DNA of 64,000 bases from Bacillus australimaris. GTDB taxonomy: Bacteria; Bacillota; Bacilli; Bacillales; Bacillaceae. The stretch is from contig NZ_LGYN01000029.1 in assembly GCF_001307105.1 (NCBI RefSeq), positions 1-64,000 on the forward strand, in the 5' to 3' direction. Under the pieces are notes generated by a model. It was not told where the DNA came from, searched no databases, and saw only the letters and a program-made list of their open reading frames with translations. Positions 52,535-61,971 of the stretch are shown in pieces (the stretch's first letter is position 1; every line of letters begins with the position of its first letter). The position numbers and the translations under genes are program-made.

Positions 52535-53917
52535 TTGCGACATATTCTTCGTAAGAAACACGTTCACGATTTGTTGGAACAGAGCAAGCAGCAAAAGGTA
52601 AAGAAGACGCTGGGCGGGCTCGACCTCACGCTTCTTGGTATAGGGGCAGTGATTGGCACAGGGGTTATGGTGCTAACCGGAATTACAGCGGCTAAGGATG
52701 CAGGACCGGCTGTCATTTTCTCTTTTGCGATTGCAGCGATTGTGTGCAGTTTGGCAGCACTTTGTTATGCAGAAATGGCTTCAGCGCTGCCTGTATTCGG
52801 CAGTGCATACATTTATTCATATACAACCATGGGCGAGCTTGTAGGCCATTTAATGGGATGGACCTTATTGTCCGTTTATATGCTGACTGCTTCAGCTGTC
52901 GCCAGTGGCTGGTCGAGTTATTTCAACAGCCTGCTTGAGGGATTTGGAATTTCGATTCCGCATCAATTCTTAGCGGGGCCAGAGCAAGGCGGATATATGA
53001 ATCTGCCAGCAATTATCATTGCTTTACTGATTGCGTGGATCTTATCTAGAGGAACGGAGGAAAGTAAAAAATTTAATAATATCATGGTGTTTGTGAAACT
53101 TGGTATTATTGTTCTTTTCATTGTAGTAGGCGGCTTTTATGTACAGCCAGCCAATTGGCAGCCATTTATGCCGTTTGGCGCAGAAGGCGTCATTGCCGGT
53201 GCTGCTGCAGTATTTTTTGCCTTTTTAGGATTTGATGCGATTTCTGCTTCTGCAGAAGAGGTGAAAAATCCGCAGCGAAACCTGCCAATTGGGATTATAG
53301 GTTCATTACTCATTTGTACGATCATTTACATTGTCGTTTGTTTGGTCATGACAGGCATGGTGCATTATACAAAGCTGAATGTCACAGAGGCAATGTCCTA
53401 TGTCCTGCAAAGTGTACATCAAAATAGCGTGGCTGGTATTATTTCTGTTGGTGCGGTCATTGGATTGATGGCTGTGATTTTCGCCAATAATTATGCAGCA
53501 ACTCGAATTGCCTATGCGATGGGCCGAGACGGACTTTTGCCTAAAGTGTTTTCAAAAACAAACAAGAGCGATACACCTGTTGCAAGCGTATGGATGATTG
53601 GTGGAATGACAGCTGTTATTTCAGGTTTTATTGATTTAAAGGATTTGTCCAACTTAGCGAATATCGGTGCGTTATTAACGTTTGCCATGGTCAGTTTATC
53701 TGTGCTTATTTTGAGAAAGACACATCAGCAGCTTGAGAGGGGATTCAAGGTTCCCTTTGTGCCGGTCTTGCCGATTATTTCTATGGGGTGCTGCTTGTTT
53801 CTGATGCTCAACTTACCAGGCCGAACATGGCTTTATTTTGGGGTTTGGCTGTTAATCGGTGTCGTCATGTACGCAGCGTATTCAAACAAGCACAGTGAAT
53901 TAGCGAAATCTTCATGA
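52535..53917 (+). CDS. APC-family amino acid permease (YfnA-like)
   Basis: 460 residues from the TTG at 52535, eight bases after GGAGG. Twelve membrane helices; the helix 1 motif GIGAVIGTGVMVLTGI and the helix 6 stretch FFAFLGFDAISASAEEVKNP are those of the cationic amino acid transporter branch, close to B. subtilis YfnA. It follows the acyl-CoA ligase gene by 67 bases and may have its own promoter (TATAAT at about 52481). Substrate not known. Confidence 0.82.
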   Translation: MRHILRKKHVHDLLEQSKQQKVKKTLGGLDLTLLGIGAVIGTGVMVLTGITAAKDAGPAVIFSFAIAAIVCSLAALCYAEMASALPVFGSAYIYSYTTMGELVGHLMGWTLLSVYMLTASAVASGWSSYFNSLLEGFGISIPHQFLAGPEQGGYMNLPAIIIALLIAWILSRGTEESKKFNNIMVFVKLGIIVLFIVVGGFYVQPANWQPFMPFGAEGVIAGAAAVFFAFLGFDAISASAEEVKNPQRNLPIGIIGSLLICTIIYIVVCLVMTGMVHYTKLNVTEAMSYVLQSVHQNSVAGIISVGAVIGLMAVIFANNYAATRIAYAMGRDGLLPKVFSKTNKSDTPVASVWMIGGMTAVISGFIDLKDLSNLANIGALLTFAMVSLSVLILRKTHQQLERGFKVPFVPVLPIISMGCCLFLMLNLPGRTWLYFGVWLLIGVVMYAAYSNKHSELAKSS

Positions 53918-53919
53918 GA

Positions 53920-53957
53920 AAAAGGTGCAAATCCGTTGACGATTTGTGCCTTTTTTC
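53920..53957 (+). terminator. Terminator of the YfnA-like gene
   Basis: AAAAAGGTGCAAATC pairs with GATTTGTGCCTTTTT, with T following. Confidence 0.88.
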
Positions 53958-54017
53958 ATACGATTTGGGATAAGCTATAAATGAGATGATGAACGGAACA
54001 AGAGGAGGATGAGGGAT

Positions 54018-54383
54018 ATGATTAGCGTTAGTCCTTATATTGTTGTAGAAGACGTGAAGGAATCTCTTCAATATTATCAAGGAATTTTCGGTGGAGATAT
54101 TCATATCTTAAATGAACATCAAGACCGTGTATTGCATGCTGAATTGCATCTTGGGGAATCACTGCTTCACTTTTCAGATACGTTTGGACGCACACCAAAG
54201 CCAGAGAATCTCAGATTGATTATGCAATTTGACAATGAAGAAGAACTAAAGGCTGTATATGAAGCGCTAGAAGCTGATGGAGATGTTATAGTCGAATTAC
54301 AGGACACCTTCTTTGGCGCACTTCACGGACAAGTACAGGACCGGAAAAATGGCCTCATCTGGGTTCTGAATTATATGAAATAG
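54018..54383 (+). CDS. VOC-family protein (glyoxalase/PhnB-like fold)
   Basis: 121 residues from the ATG at 54018, nine bases after AGAGGAGG. Two beta-alpha-beta-beta-beta units begin with SVSPYIVVEDVKESLQYYQ and end with QDRKNGLIWVLNY. The fold is that of PhnB-like VOC proteins; some bind metals or drugs, many have no known activity. The stop codon TAG is the first three bases of a copy of the intergenic repeat. Confidence 0.82.
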   Translation: MISVSPYIVVEDVKESLQYYQGIFGGDIHILNEHQDRVLHAELHLGESLLHFSDTFGRTPKPENLRLIMQFDNEEELKAVYEALEADGDVIVELQDTFFGALHGQVQDRKNGLIWVLNYMK

Positions 54384-54447
54384 ACAAACCCTCGCATTCG
54401 TTGTCCTTAGACTGCAAAGGTTTTCTATCACGCTGAAAAGACGACAA
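54381..54447. repeat. Short copy of the intergenic repeat
   Basis: TAGACAAACCCTCGCATTCG, then a junction, then TTAGACTGCAAAGGTTTTCT and ATCACGCTGAAAAGACGACA. It matches 40858-40980 but lacks the foldable middle of about 60 bases and the tail stem-loop. Confidence 0.75.
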
Positions 54448-54478
54448 AAAACCTTCACCATAGTGAAGGTTTTTTTAG
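54446..54478 (+). terminator. Terminator after the VOC gene
   Basis: AAAAACCTTCAC pairs with GTGAAGGTTTTT around CATA, followed by T. It abuts the repeat. Confidence 0.88.
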
Positions 54479-54556
54479 GAGTGCTTTTATTTTCTGAAAA
54501 ATGGAAAATATGCTATGTTAGAAGAATAAAAGGACAAGGAGAAGGGTGGCAAAGGA

Positions 54557-55417
54557 ATGGAACAAATTGAGTTTCAATATATCCAAACAAACGGCATTAG
54601 GCTTCATACAGCAATGGCTGGCCCCGAGGATGGCCCGCTGCTTGTCTTGCTCCATGGGTTTCCTGAGTTTTGGTACGGCTGGAAAAATCAAATCATCCCC
54701 TTGGCTGAGGCAGGCTATCGTGTTGTCGTTCCTGATCAAAGAGGCTACCATCTAAGTGACAAGCCAGAAGGAGTCAAATCCTACGTATTAGATCAACTGA
54801 GAGATGATATCGTAGGATTGATTAAGACGCTGAGCCCGAATCAAAAGGCAATTGTCGGTGGACACGACTGGGGCGGAGCAGTTGCTTGGCATTTGGCTTC
54901 AACCCGTTCTCAATATGTTGAAAAATTAATCATTGTCAATATGCCGCATCCGCGGGTGATGATGAAGGTTCTTCCGTTTTATCCGCCACAGTGGAAGAAA
55001 AGCTCCTATATCGCTTTCTTTCAGCTTCCGAATGCTCCAGAGGCAGCACTTCAAGAAAATCACTTTCAAAGACTAGATGAAGCCATCGGGCTAACTGCAA
55101 GACCACATTTGTTCACGGAGGAAGATGTCTCAAGCTACAAGCTCGCTTGGACGCAGCCTGGCGCCTTGACCTCAATGCTAAATTGGTACCGAGCCGTTAA
55201 AAAAGGCGGCTTTGAAAAGCCAATTTCCAAACGGATTCTCGTTCCTGTTCGTATGATTTGGGGAATGGAGGACAAGTTTCTAAGCAGAAAGCTGGCGAAG
55301 GAAACAATTAAGATCTGTCCAAATGGCCAGCTGATCTTTGTCGACGATGCCTCTCATTGGATCAATCATGAAAAACCAGAAGTCGTCAACAAACTCATAC
55401 TCGAATTTTTGACATAA
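54557..55417 (+). CDS. Alpha/beta hydrolase, epoxide-hydrolase-like
   Basis: 286 residues. The oxyanion motif HGFPEFWYGW is near residue 34, the nucleophile aspartate is in GGHDWGGAVAWH near residue 101, and the catalytic histidine is in DDASHWINHEKP near residue 266. An Asp nucleophile fits epoxide hydrolases or haloalkane-type enzymes rather than serine esterases. A cap domain lies between (about 130-215). Substrate unknown. The ATG at 54557 follows AAGGAGAAGG. Confidence 0.85.
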   Translation: MEQIEFQYIQTNGIRLHTAMAGPEDGPLLVLLHGFPEFWYGWKNQIIPLAEAGYRVVVPDQRGYHLSDKPEGVKSYVLDQLRDDIVGLIKTLSPNQKAIVGGHDWGGAVAWHLASTRSQYVEKLIIVNMPHPRVMMKVLPFYPPQWKKSSYIAFFQLPNAPEAALQENHFQRLDEAIGLTARPHLFTEEDVSSYKLAWTQPGALTSMLNWYRAVKKGGFEKPISKRILVPVRMIWGMEDKFLSRKLAKETIKICPNGQLIFVDDASHWINHEKPEVVNKLILEFLT

Positions 55418-55418
55418 G

Positions 55419-55455
55419 AAAAAAAGCTCTGATCCTTTGATCAGAGCTTTTTTGG
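55419..55455. terminator. Shared convergent terminator
   Basis: AAAAAAGCTCTGATC pairs with GATCAGAGCTTTTTT; between the hydrolase gene and glnT. Confidence 0.88.
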
Positions 55456-55457
55456 AT

Positions 55458-56885
55458 TTACCCGATTTGATTCTTTTTCAATGAAGCAGGTTCGTCGTCC
55501 CAGCATTCAATTTTCTCATTGTTTGGAACGGCATTTTTATAGAAAACAGGATCTTTGCCTTCTTTTTTCTGTCTCATGTAATCCTTCAGTGCTGCAAAGG
55601 CAACCTTAGACAGCATGGTAATGGCAATGAGGTTGACGATTACCATGAGTCCCATGAAGAGATCGGCTAGACCCCAAACGAGAGGAACAGTCGCAACCGC
55701 ACCGAATAGAACCATTCCAATAACGGCAATTCGATAGATGTTAAGCCAAATTTTATTCGCTCCAAGGAATTCAATGTTCGTTTCACCATAGTAATAGTTA
55801 CCGATCAATGTACTAAACGCGAATAGGAAAATCATGACGGCAAGGAACCCAGAGGCCCATGGTCCAATGTGCTGACTGAGAGAAGCCTGCGTTAATTCAA
55901 TTCCTTGCAGATTTGTTGTTTTATATGCATCAGAGAATAGCACAAGAAAGGCAGTGCTCGTACAAATAATTAACGTATCTGTTAACACGCCGAATGCTTG
56001 GATTAACCCTTGTTTCACAGGGTGGCTTGTCACAGCTGTTGCTGCTGCGTTAGGTGCACTACCCATACCAGCTTCATTCGAGAAAAGACCGCGTTTAATC
56101 CCTTGTAATAATGCGCCGCCTAGTGTACCGCCAGCGAACTGTTCAAACCCGAAGGCGTGTTTCACAATCGTACTGAGGACACCAGGAAGTTCAGTGATAT
56201 TTGTGACAATGACAAAGAACGCAATTCCGATGTAAGCTACCGCAAGCACAACGACAATGTATTCAGAAGCCTTTGCAATTGCTTGGATTCCTTTGAAGAT
56301 AATCGCTGCAAAAATGACAGCCATCACAATACCGACTGTTAAACGATCTAAACCAAAAGAGCTTTTAAAAGCGACGGTGATCGTATTTGATTGAACCGCA
56401 TTAAAGACGATTCCAAAAGAAATCGTAATCAGGATCGCAAATAAAATCCCCATCCAGCGCTTATTTAACCCTTTTTCCATGTAATAAGCAGGGCCTCCGC
56501 GGAAGCCTGTTTTATCTTTTACTTTATACACTTGAGCGAGTGTACTTTCAACAAAACTTGAAGCAGACCCGATAATCGCTACGATCCACATCCAAAAGAT
56601 GGCACCAGGACCGCCAATGGCAATGGCGATGGCAATCCCTGTGATATTCCCTGTTCCTACACGTGCCGCCATACTGATGGCAAATGCTTGGAACGGAGAT
56701 ATCCCCTCTTTTTCTTTTCTTCCTTCTTTCAGAACACGCAGCATTTCTTTAATCATTCTCACTTGCAGGAAGCGTGTTCTATATGTGAAGTAGAGTCCAA
56801 CTCCAAGTAACAGAGCAATCACAATATAAGTCCAAATAAAATCATTCGTATGTGTTAAATAAGATAGCAAAGCTTTTTCGTTCAT
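55458..56885 (-). CDS. glnT: Sodium/proton-glutamine or alanine symporter (AGCS family)
   Basis: 475 residues with about ten to eleven membrane helices. AGCS signatures are AARVGTGNITGIAIAI near residue 70, GGPAYYMEKG near 130 and RGLFSNEAGMGSAPNAAATA near 268. It follows the glutaminase gene by 33 bases, the B. subtilis glsA-glnT order, so glutamine is the likely substrate. The GlnK-GlnL system encoded divergently controls that operon in B. subtilis. Confidence 0.88.
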   Translation of the reverse strand: MNEKALLSYLTHTNDFIWTYIVIALLLGVGLYFTYRTRFLQVRMIKEMLRVLKEGRKEKEGISPFQAFAISMAARVGTGNITGIAIAIAIGGPGAIFWMWIVAIIGSASSFVESTLAQVYKVKDKTGFRGGPAYYMEKGLNKRWMGILFAILITISFGIVFNAVQSNTITVAFKSSFGLDRLTVGIVMAVIFAAIIFKGIQAIAKASEYIVVVLAVAYIGIAFFVIVTNITELPGVLSTIVKHAFGFEQFAGGTLGGALLQGIKRGLFSNEAGMGSAPNAAATAVTSHPVKQGLIQAFGVLTDTLIICTSTAFLVLFSDAYKTTNLQGIELTQASLSQHIGPWASGFLAVMIFLFAFSTLIGNYYYGETNIEFLGANKIWLNIYRIAVIGMVLFGAVATVPLVWGLADLFMGLMVIVNLIAITMLSKVAFAALKDYMRQKKEGKDPVFYKNAVPNNEKIECWDDEPASLKKNQIG

Positions 56886-56918
56886 AACATCACCTCTTCG
56901 AATTCATCACTGTTCTTT

Positions 56919-57899
56919 TTAAAAAATACTGAGATCCCACTCTTTGGCGAGCTTTTTCAGCATCATGACACCGGTAATACTATTTCCGCAATCGTCAATG
57001 GCGGGACCGTAAATGCCAATTCCACAGCCTGTCTGAAACGGGAACTCTCTTCTTGCGCTTGGCGGAACGCAAGCCATAATTCCTCCAGACACACCACTTT
57101 TGGCTGGAACACCTACGAAAGCAGCAAAATTACCAGACGCATTATACATGCCGCATGTCAGCATCAATGCTTTTGTTAGTCTGGCGATATCCTTTGGGAT
57201 GACTTGGACTTGCTTAAAAGGATGGTAGCCATCACTTGATATAATCAGTCCAATCAAGGCGATGTCCTCTGTTGTGACCTCGATGGAACATTGCTTTAAA
57301 TACACTTCTAACGTGTCCTCGACATCTGATTCTAAGTAATTGGTTTCTTTTAAGTAATAAGCAAGTGCCCGATTCCGATGCGCAGTTGCCCATTCCGATT
57401 GATAAACCTCTTCATTAACAGAAGGACGCTTACCTATTAAGTTTTCGATTAAATCGAAAATATATGCTAGCTTTTCTGTAGAAGTCTTTCCGGGAAGGAT
57501 GGAGGATACGGTAATAGCTCCAGCATTAATCATTGGATTAAAGGGCTTCCCTGGTTTATGCATCTCAAGGCGGTAGATGGAATTAAATGCATCACCAGTT
57601 GGCTCTACATCTACCCGGTCCAAGACGTAAGGTACGCCTCTTCCTAAACAGGCAGCTATAAAGCTGATCACTTTTGAGATACTTTGCAGGGTAAAGGGAA
57701 CGTCCCAATCACCATATCGTACAGATGATCCATCTGGGCCAATGACGCTGATACCAAGTTGAGAGGAATTCACTTTTCCGAGTGCTGGAATATAGCCAGC
57801 ATTCTGCCCGTTTTTGTAATACGGACGTATTTCTTCTGCCCATTGATCAACAGAAGACTGGCATGCGTGTTGTGTATTATTGGAAATTTCTGTTTTCAT
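56919..57899 (-). CDS. glsA: Glutaminase
   Basis: 326 residues from the ATG at 57899 after GGAGG (spacing six); the longer frame to 57965 is unlikely. It is a beta-lactamase-fold glutaminase with the SxxK motif at Ser73 and Lys76 (LQSISKVIS), GKPFNPMINAGAI near residue 145, and a C-terminal AKSGVSGGI. It converts glutamine to glutamate and ammonia. First gene of the glsA-glnT operon. B. subtilis YbgJ has 327 residues. Confidence 0.92.
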   Translation of the reverse strand: MKTEISNNTQHACQSSVDQWAEEIRPYYKNGQNAGYIPALGKVNSSQLGISVIGPDGSSVRYGDWDVPFTLQSISKVISFIAACLGRGVPYVLDRVDVEPTGDAFNSIYRLEMHKPGKPFNPMINAGAITVSSILPGKTSTEKLAYIFDLIENLIGKRPSVNEEVYQSEWATAHRNRALAYYLKETNYLESDVEDTLEVYLKQCSIEVTTEDIALIGLIISSDGYHPFKQVQVIPKDIARLTKALMLTCGMYNASGNFAAFVGVPAKSGVSGGIMACVPPSARREFPFQTGCGIGIYGPAIDDCGNSITGVMMLKKLAKEWDLSIF

Positions 57900-58415
57900 A
57901 CGATTCCTCCAATCAAAAATCAAAAGTACCCTATTGAATTGGCGGATGACAAAAAATGCGATCAAATAGGCACGAAAACATGTTACACATCTTCAAGGAA
58001 CTTGTCATGCGCTGCTTGCACCACTCCTTTACACCTAAATTTATGGTCAAATGAAGGCATTGTCGGCGGAAAAACAAAAAGGGTTTTTAGCGAATATTCA
58101 GAAAACGCTTACATATAGTTTCACTAAAATTGTTCATTTAATTTATCTTGGAAACTACACAATCTGACGTAAATCTACAGAAAAACTTACAAATAAAAAT
58201 CAGTCTGTCGAACATTGTCTAAACAATTCCTATTATTGTAGTCAATGTCTAAAATGCTGAATAGCTGAAAGGTCACCGTGCTGGCTCGGAGAATAGTCAT
58301 GAAAAAGGATTTTGGGGGTAAAAGGAGTCGTGAAAATTATTTTTTTGCACATTGTCGAGAAAAGAGTCTCCTTGTATACTGTGGCTATGCAAACAGGGGA
58401 AGGGATGTCAGTCAT
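57900..58415. promoter_or_regulatory. Divergent regulatory region glsA / glnK
   Basis: About 515 bases without a credible gene. AGAAAACGCTTACA at 58100-58113 fits a CcpA cre box. A TTTTTTGTC element, read leftward, lies at about 57950-57958 and could be part of a GlnL site. I cannot place the promoters with confidence. Confidence 0.45.
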
Positions 58416-59702
58416 TTGAGTTTAAATCAGCTTGTTAAAAAAGACGCATTCATTTTAATTTTTATGATGGTCATTGTGCCGCTCGCAGGAGAACTGAAGT
58501 TTTATCCTGTGAATGAGACGTTTCGTATCAGCTTTGGCGCACCTGCGTTTTTCTTTTGTTTATTACTTTTAAGAACATCTAGACCGCTATTGCCGGGGTT
58601 TTTAACAGGCGCAGCCATTGTGCTTTTTCGAGTTGGTTTAGATCTGATTCAGCAGAATGCTGATTTGATGACATCATTGTATCAGCAATTCCCAAGTTTC
58701 TTTTTCTATTTTACTTATGCTTTCCTGTTTTTTGCCGTCCGTACGGGACGCTTTAAACAGCGCTCAATTTTCATTGGGATCATCGGTCTTATGATCGAAT
58801 TAGTGGCTGATTTTGTCGAGCTGTTTGTACAATTTTTAGTGTTTGATACAACGATGACTCTGTCAAAGTTGAGTGATATGTTCCTCATTGCGTTTGCTCA
58901 CAGCTTTGTGGTGATCAGTTTTTTTAATATGATGAAGCTGTATGAGGCACAATCCAGAGAGAAGCAGATTATGAAACAAAATGAGCATATGATGATGGTC
59001 ATTTCAAATTTATATGAAGAAACGGTTCACTTAAAGAAAACGTTAAAACATACAGAGCATATTACACAAGAATCCTACCGGCTTTATCGACTGCTGCATG
59101 AACACGAAGCAGGTAAGAAGGTAAGCCAGGAGTTGTTAAAGCTTGCAGGAGAAATCCATGAAGTGAAAAAGGATAATCAACGTATTTATGCTGGGCTGTC
59201 AAAGCTGATTTCAAAGGAAAATATGCAGGACTATATGAAGGCGGAAGAGCTCGTTCAAATTGTGATTCGCATTCAAGAGAAGTATGCTCTATCTCTTGGA
59301 AAAAACATCACGTTTACATCTGATATAAGAGGCATTCATTTGCATGATTATCATGTGTTCATTTTCTTATCGCTGATTAATAATTTAATGGCAAATGCGG
59401 TTGAAGCAATACAAGATACTGGAATGATCTCACTCGTATTGAAAGGAAGTCATGATAAAATAGACATTCGGATTGAAGATGATGGGCCGGGGATTCCTGA
59501 AAAAATGAGAGAAATTGTATTTGATCCAGGCTATACTTCCAAATTTGACGCATATGGAACACCATCTACTGGGATTGGCTTATCTTATGTGAGAGAGCTG
59601 GTTCAAGAGCTTGGCGGTCAAATTAAAATCGAACAAAAAGAAACGAAAGGAACAGCTTTTCTGCTTATCCTTCCTATACAAAATTTAATACAGAGAGGGT
59701 GA
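58416..59702 (+). CDS. glnK: Glutamine-sensing histidine kinase GlnK
   Basis: About 428 residues if translation begins at the TTG at 58416 after GGGGAAGGG; B. subtilis YcbA has about 410. The longer frame from 58278 adds a segment with no likeness to a leader. Five to six membrane helices occupy the first 190 residues, then a coiled linker and a HATPase domain with NNLMANAVEAI (N box), DDGPGIP (G1) and STGIGLSYVREL (G2). It pairs with GlnL, encoded four bases on. In B. subtilis the pair turns on glsA-glnT when glutamine is present. Confidence 0.87.
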   Translation: MSLNQLVKKDAFILIFMMVIVPLAGELKFYPVNETFRISFGAPAFFFCLLLLRTSRPLLPGFLTGAAIVLFRVGLDLIQQNADLMTSLYQQFPSFFFYFTYAFLFFAVRTGRFKQRSIFIGIIGLMIELVADFVELFVQFLVFDTTMTLSKLSDMFLIAFAHSFVVISFFNMMKLYEAQSREKQIMKQNEHMMMVISNLYEETVHLKKTLKHTEHITQESYRLYRLLHEHEAGKKVSQELLKLAGEIHEVKKDNQRIYAGLSKLISKENMQDYMKAEELVQIVIRIQEKYALSLGKNITFTSDIRGIHLHDYHVFIFLSLINNLMANAVEAIQDTGMISLVLKGSHDKIDIRIEDDGPGIPEKMREIVFDPGYTSKFDAYGTPSTGIGLSYVRELVQELGGQIKIEQKETKGTAFLLILPIQNLIQRG

Positions 59703-59706
59703 GTGT

Positions 59707-60645
59707 ATGCGATTTTTCATTGCAGATGATGATCGTGCAATACGCTCGATTTTAGGCCAAATTATTGAGGATGAGGATTTAGGAGAGGTCGTGGATGAAG
59801 CGGGTGACGGAGTTGGATTAGAGGCTCATTCATTGAACCTAAAGAAAGTAGACATCCTTTTAATTGATCTTTTAATGCCTGCTAGAGATGGCATTCAAAC
59901 CATTCGCCATATTCACCCTGAATTCAAAGGCAAGGTCATTATGATTTCCCAGGTAGAGGCGAAAGAGATGATGGCAGAAGCCTATGAACTAGGGATTGAA
60001 TATTATATTCATAAGCCCGTCAATCGAATTGAGATCGTCAGTGTGATTCGAAAAGTTATGGAGCGTATCAAGCTGGAGAAATCAATTTACGATATTCAGG
60101 CTTCCCTTCGTCATGTGCTGCCATTAGAGCCTGTGACGTCTCAAGATGCCGGCGCTGGGGCGAAGAGGAGATCAATGAAAGAGGCTGGGGAATTCCTCTT
60201 ATCCGAACTAGGAATTGTCGGTGAGAGCGGCTCAAAGGACTTACTGGAGATACTGATCTATTTACATGAAACACAGTCAGCCAATTCTCACGAGATCAAT
60301 TTCCCGCCGCTAAAGCAGCTGTTTATCAAAACAGCAGAAAGAAAGCTTGGCCATGGTGCAGCCGATGTAGAAGTGATGCGGGAAGTGAAAGCGGCAGAGC
60401 AGCGGATTAGACGAGCTATTCATCATTCCTTGAATCATTTTGCATCACTAGGATTAACAGATTTCTCAAATCCTAAGTTTGAGCACTATGCATCGAAGTT
60501 TTTTGATTTTACCGATGTCAGCCAAAGAATGAAAGAAATGCAGAAGACATCTTCATCTGCAGGATCGACAGGCAGAGTCAATACGAAGAAATTCGTTCAA
60601 ATCTTTTATTTTGAAGCAAAGCAGTTATTCGATGGAATGAGCTGA
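59707..60645 (+). CDS. glnL: Response regulator GlnL
   Basis: 312 residues. The receiver domain (1-120) has acidic residues in ADDD near 7-9, phospho-Asp54 in LLIDLLMP, and a lysine in IHKPVNR near 104. The C-terminal part (about 150-310) is the YcbB domain, a helical DNA-binding region with REVKAAEQRIRRAIHHSLN. It is translationally linked to the kinase gene. The target is expected to be the divergent glsA promoter. Confidence 0.9.
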   Translation: MRFFIADDDRAIRSILGQIIEDEDLGEVVDEAGDGVGLEAHSLNLKKVDILLIDLLMPARDGIQTIRHIHPEFKGKVIMISQVEAKEMMAEAYELGIEYYIHKPVNRIEIVSVIRKVMERIKLEKSIYDIQASLRHVLPLEPVTSQDAGAGAKRRSMKEAGEFLLSELGIVGESGSKDLLEILIYLHETQSANSHEINFPPLKQLFIKTAERKLGHGAADVEVMREVKAAEQRIRRAIHHSLNHFASLGLTDFSNPKFEHYASKFFDFTDVSQRMKEMQKTSSSAGSTGRVNTKKFVQIFYFEAKQLFDGMS

Positions 60646-60836
60646 GGAAAATCTGTTGGAATGATTGGAGAAAATAAACAGAGAAAGACTGTCTTTCCTA
60701 TGATTTGTCGTGCTCTTCAGATGCCTTTGTCATTTGACTGATCATTCTGATTTTTCTTTTTTCTTGAAAATAAAACCCTCCTGTGCAATCGTTTGTTAAA
60801 ATAGTGAGGTTAGACTAGAATGTCGGAGGTTTTATT

Positions 60837-61922
60837 TTGGGAAAAATTAAACGAAATGCGCTCTGCCCATGCGGAAGCGGAAAAAAATATAAACATTGCT
60901 GTGGTCAAAAGTCAGGCGGAGAACAAACGTCTGAGCTTGTGTTTAAGGAAGCTGTACAAGTTCAAAAGGATTTAATGAATTATGCTTTCTCTAAGCATCA
61001 GAGAGCGATTAATCAATTCATTAATGAGTTTTCTTTCCTTGCGGATATGGATAAAGAAACGCAACAAATCTCAGTCTTTCATTTGAGTGTATGGGGCATC
61101 TTCTTCCGTCCATTAACGGATCAGAAAGAAACCATTTTCCAAGAATTCCTGACAAAAAAAGCAGAAGATATTACCCGTCCGAAAACAAGACAAGTGGTCC
61201 AATCTTGGACAGGCATGGAACCATCTTTGCTTTTATTAAATGAAAAAACGGACGAGTCTCTTTACTTTGAGAATATGGTAACAGCTGAAAAGGTCGAAGT
61301 GGATGTAAAGCCAGATCAAACGGTACTGCCAGAGAAGGGAAGTCTCGTACTTGGTTTTCCGGTTCAATTTGAAGAAAAAGCAGAGTTTTTCATTCAATAT
61401 ACGATGTTTGCGAAAGAGTTTACAGATACTCTTCTTCTTCAGGTGCGCCAGCTAGTGGACGCATTTGAAGCAAATGGAGGGGCGCGCAGCACATTTATGA
61501 GAGAATCATTCCCTGATGTGTTGAAGTGTATGTTTGCGAAGCAAGAAGTAGAAGAATCAGAAACAACGGCACAAACAGAAGGCGATACAGGTCTATCAGC
61601 AGATCAGATGGACTGGGCAAGTGACGTTCAGTTGGAAACAGCTAAGCTGATTGAAGATGGAATGAAGGAACACGGTGACCAAAGCCTGACAGATGGTGCA
61701 TTAACTGTTTGGAAAGCCTACTGTGATCAGAAATCACCGGTAATCCGTAAAGCAGCGTCATTTGCTGCAGGAATCGAATATTATATTCATTCACTTGCAA
61801 GTGATGCCCCGCTTTCTCAAGCGCAAGTAGCGAAAAAGTATGGCATTAGTGCTTCTACTGTATCGAGCCGTTTTAAAGATATTGAACAAGCGGTGAAAGA
61901 AGAGCAAGAAGCGACTGTATAA
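60837..61922 (+). CDS. SEC-C zinc-motif protein
   Basis: 361 residues with a TTG start at 60837, seven bases after GGAGG. The N-terminus carries the SEC-C motif CPCGSGKKYKHCC (residues 10-22), which binds zinc as in SecA and is often found in proteins near the ribosome or nucleic acids. The middle is helical. The last 45 residues contain a helix-turn-helix-like segment, AQVAKKYGISASTVSSRFKD. The combination suggests a nucleic-acid-associated role. I know no defined function. Confidence 0.8.
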   Translation: MGKIKRNALCPCGSGKKYKHCCGQKSGGEQTSELVFKEAVQVQKDLMNYAFSKHQRAINQFINEFSFLADMDKETQQISVFHLSVWGIFFRPLTDQKETIFQEFLTKKAEDITRPKTRQVVQSWTGMEPSLLLLNEKTDESLYFENMVTAEKVEVDVKPDQTVLPEKGSLVLGFPVQFEEKAEFFIQYTMFAKEFTDTLLLQVRQLVDAFEANGGARSTFMRESFPDVLKCMFAKQEVEESETTAQTEGDTGLSADQMDWASDVQLETAKLIEDGMKEHGDQSLTDGALTVWKAYCDQKSPVIRKAASFAAGIEYYIHSLASDAPLSQAQVAKKYGISASTVSSRFKDIEQAVKEEQEATV

Positions 61923-61968
61923 CATAAAAAAGACGCGGCACCTTTAGAGGCCAGCGTCTTTTTTGTTT
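61923..61968. terminator. Shared convergent terminator
   Basis: AAAAAAGACGC pairs with GCGTCTTTTTT, with a partly paired interior. Confidence 0.82.
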
Positions 61969-61971
61969 TCA

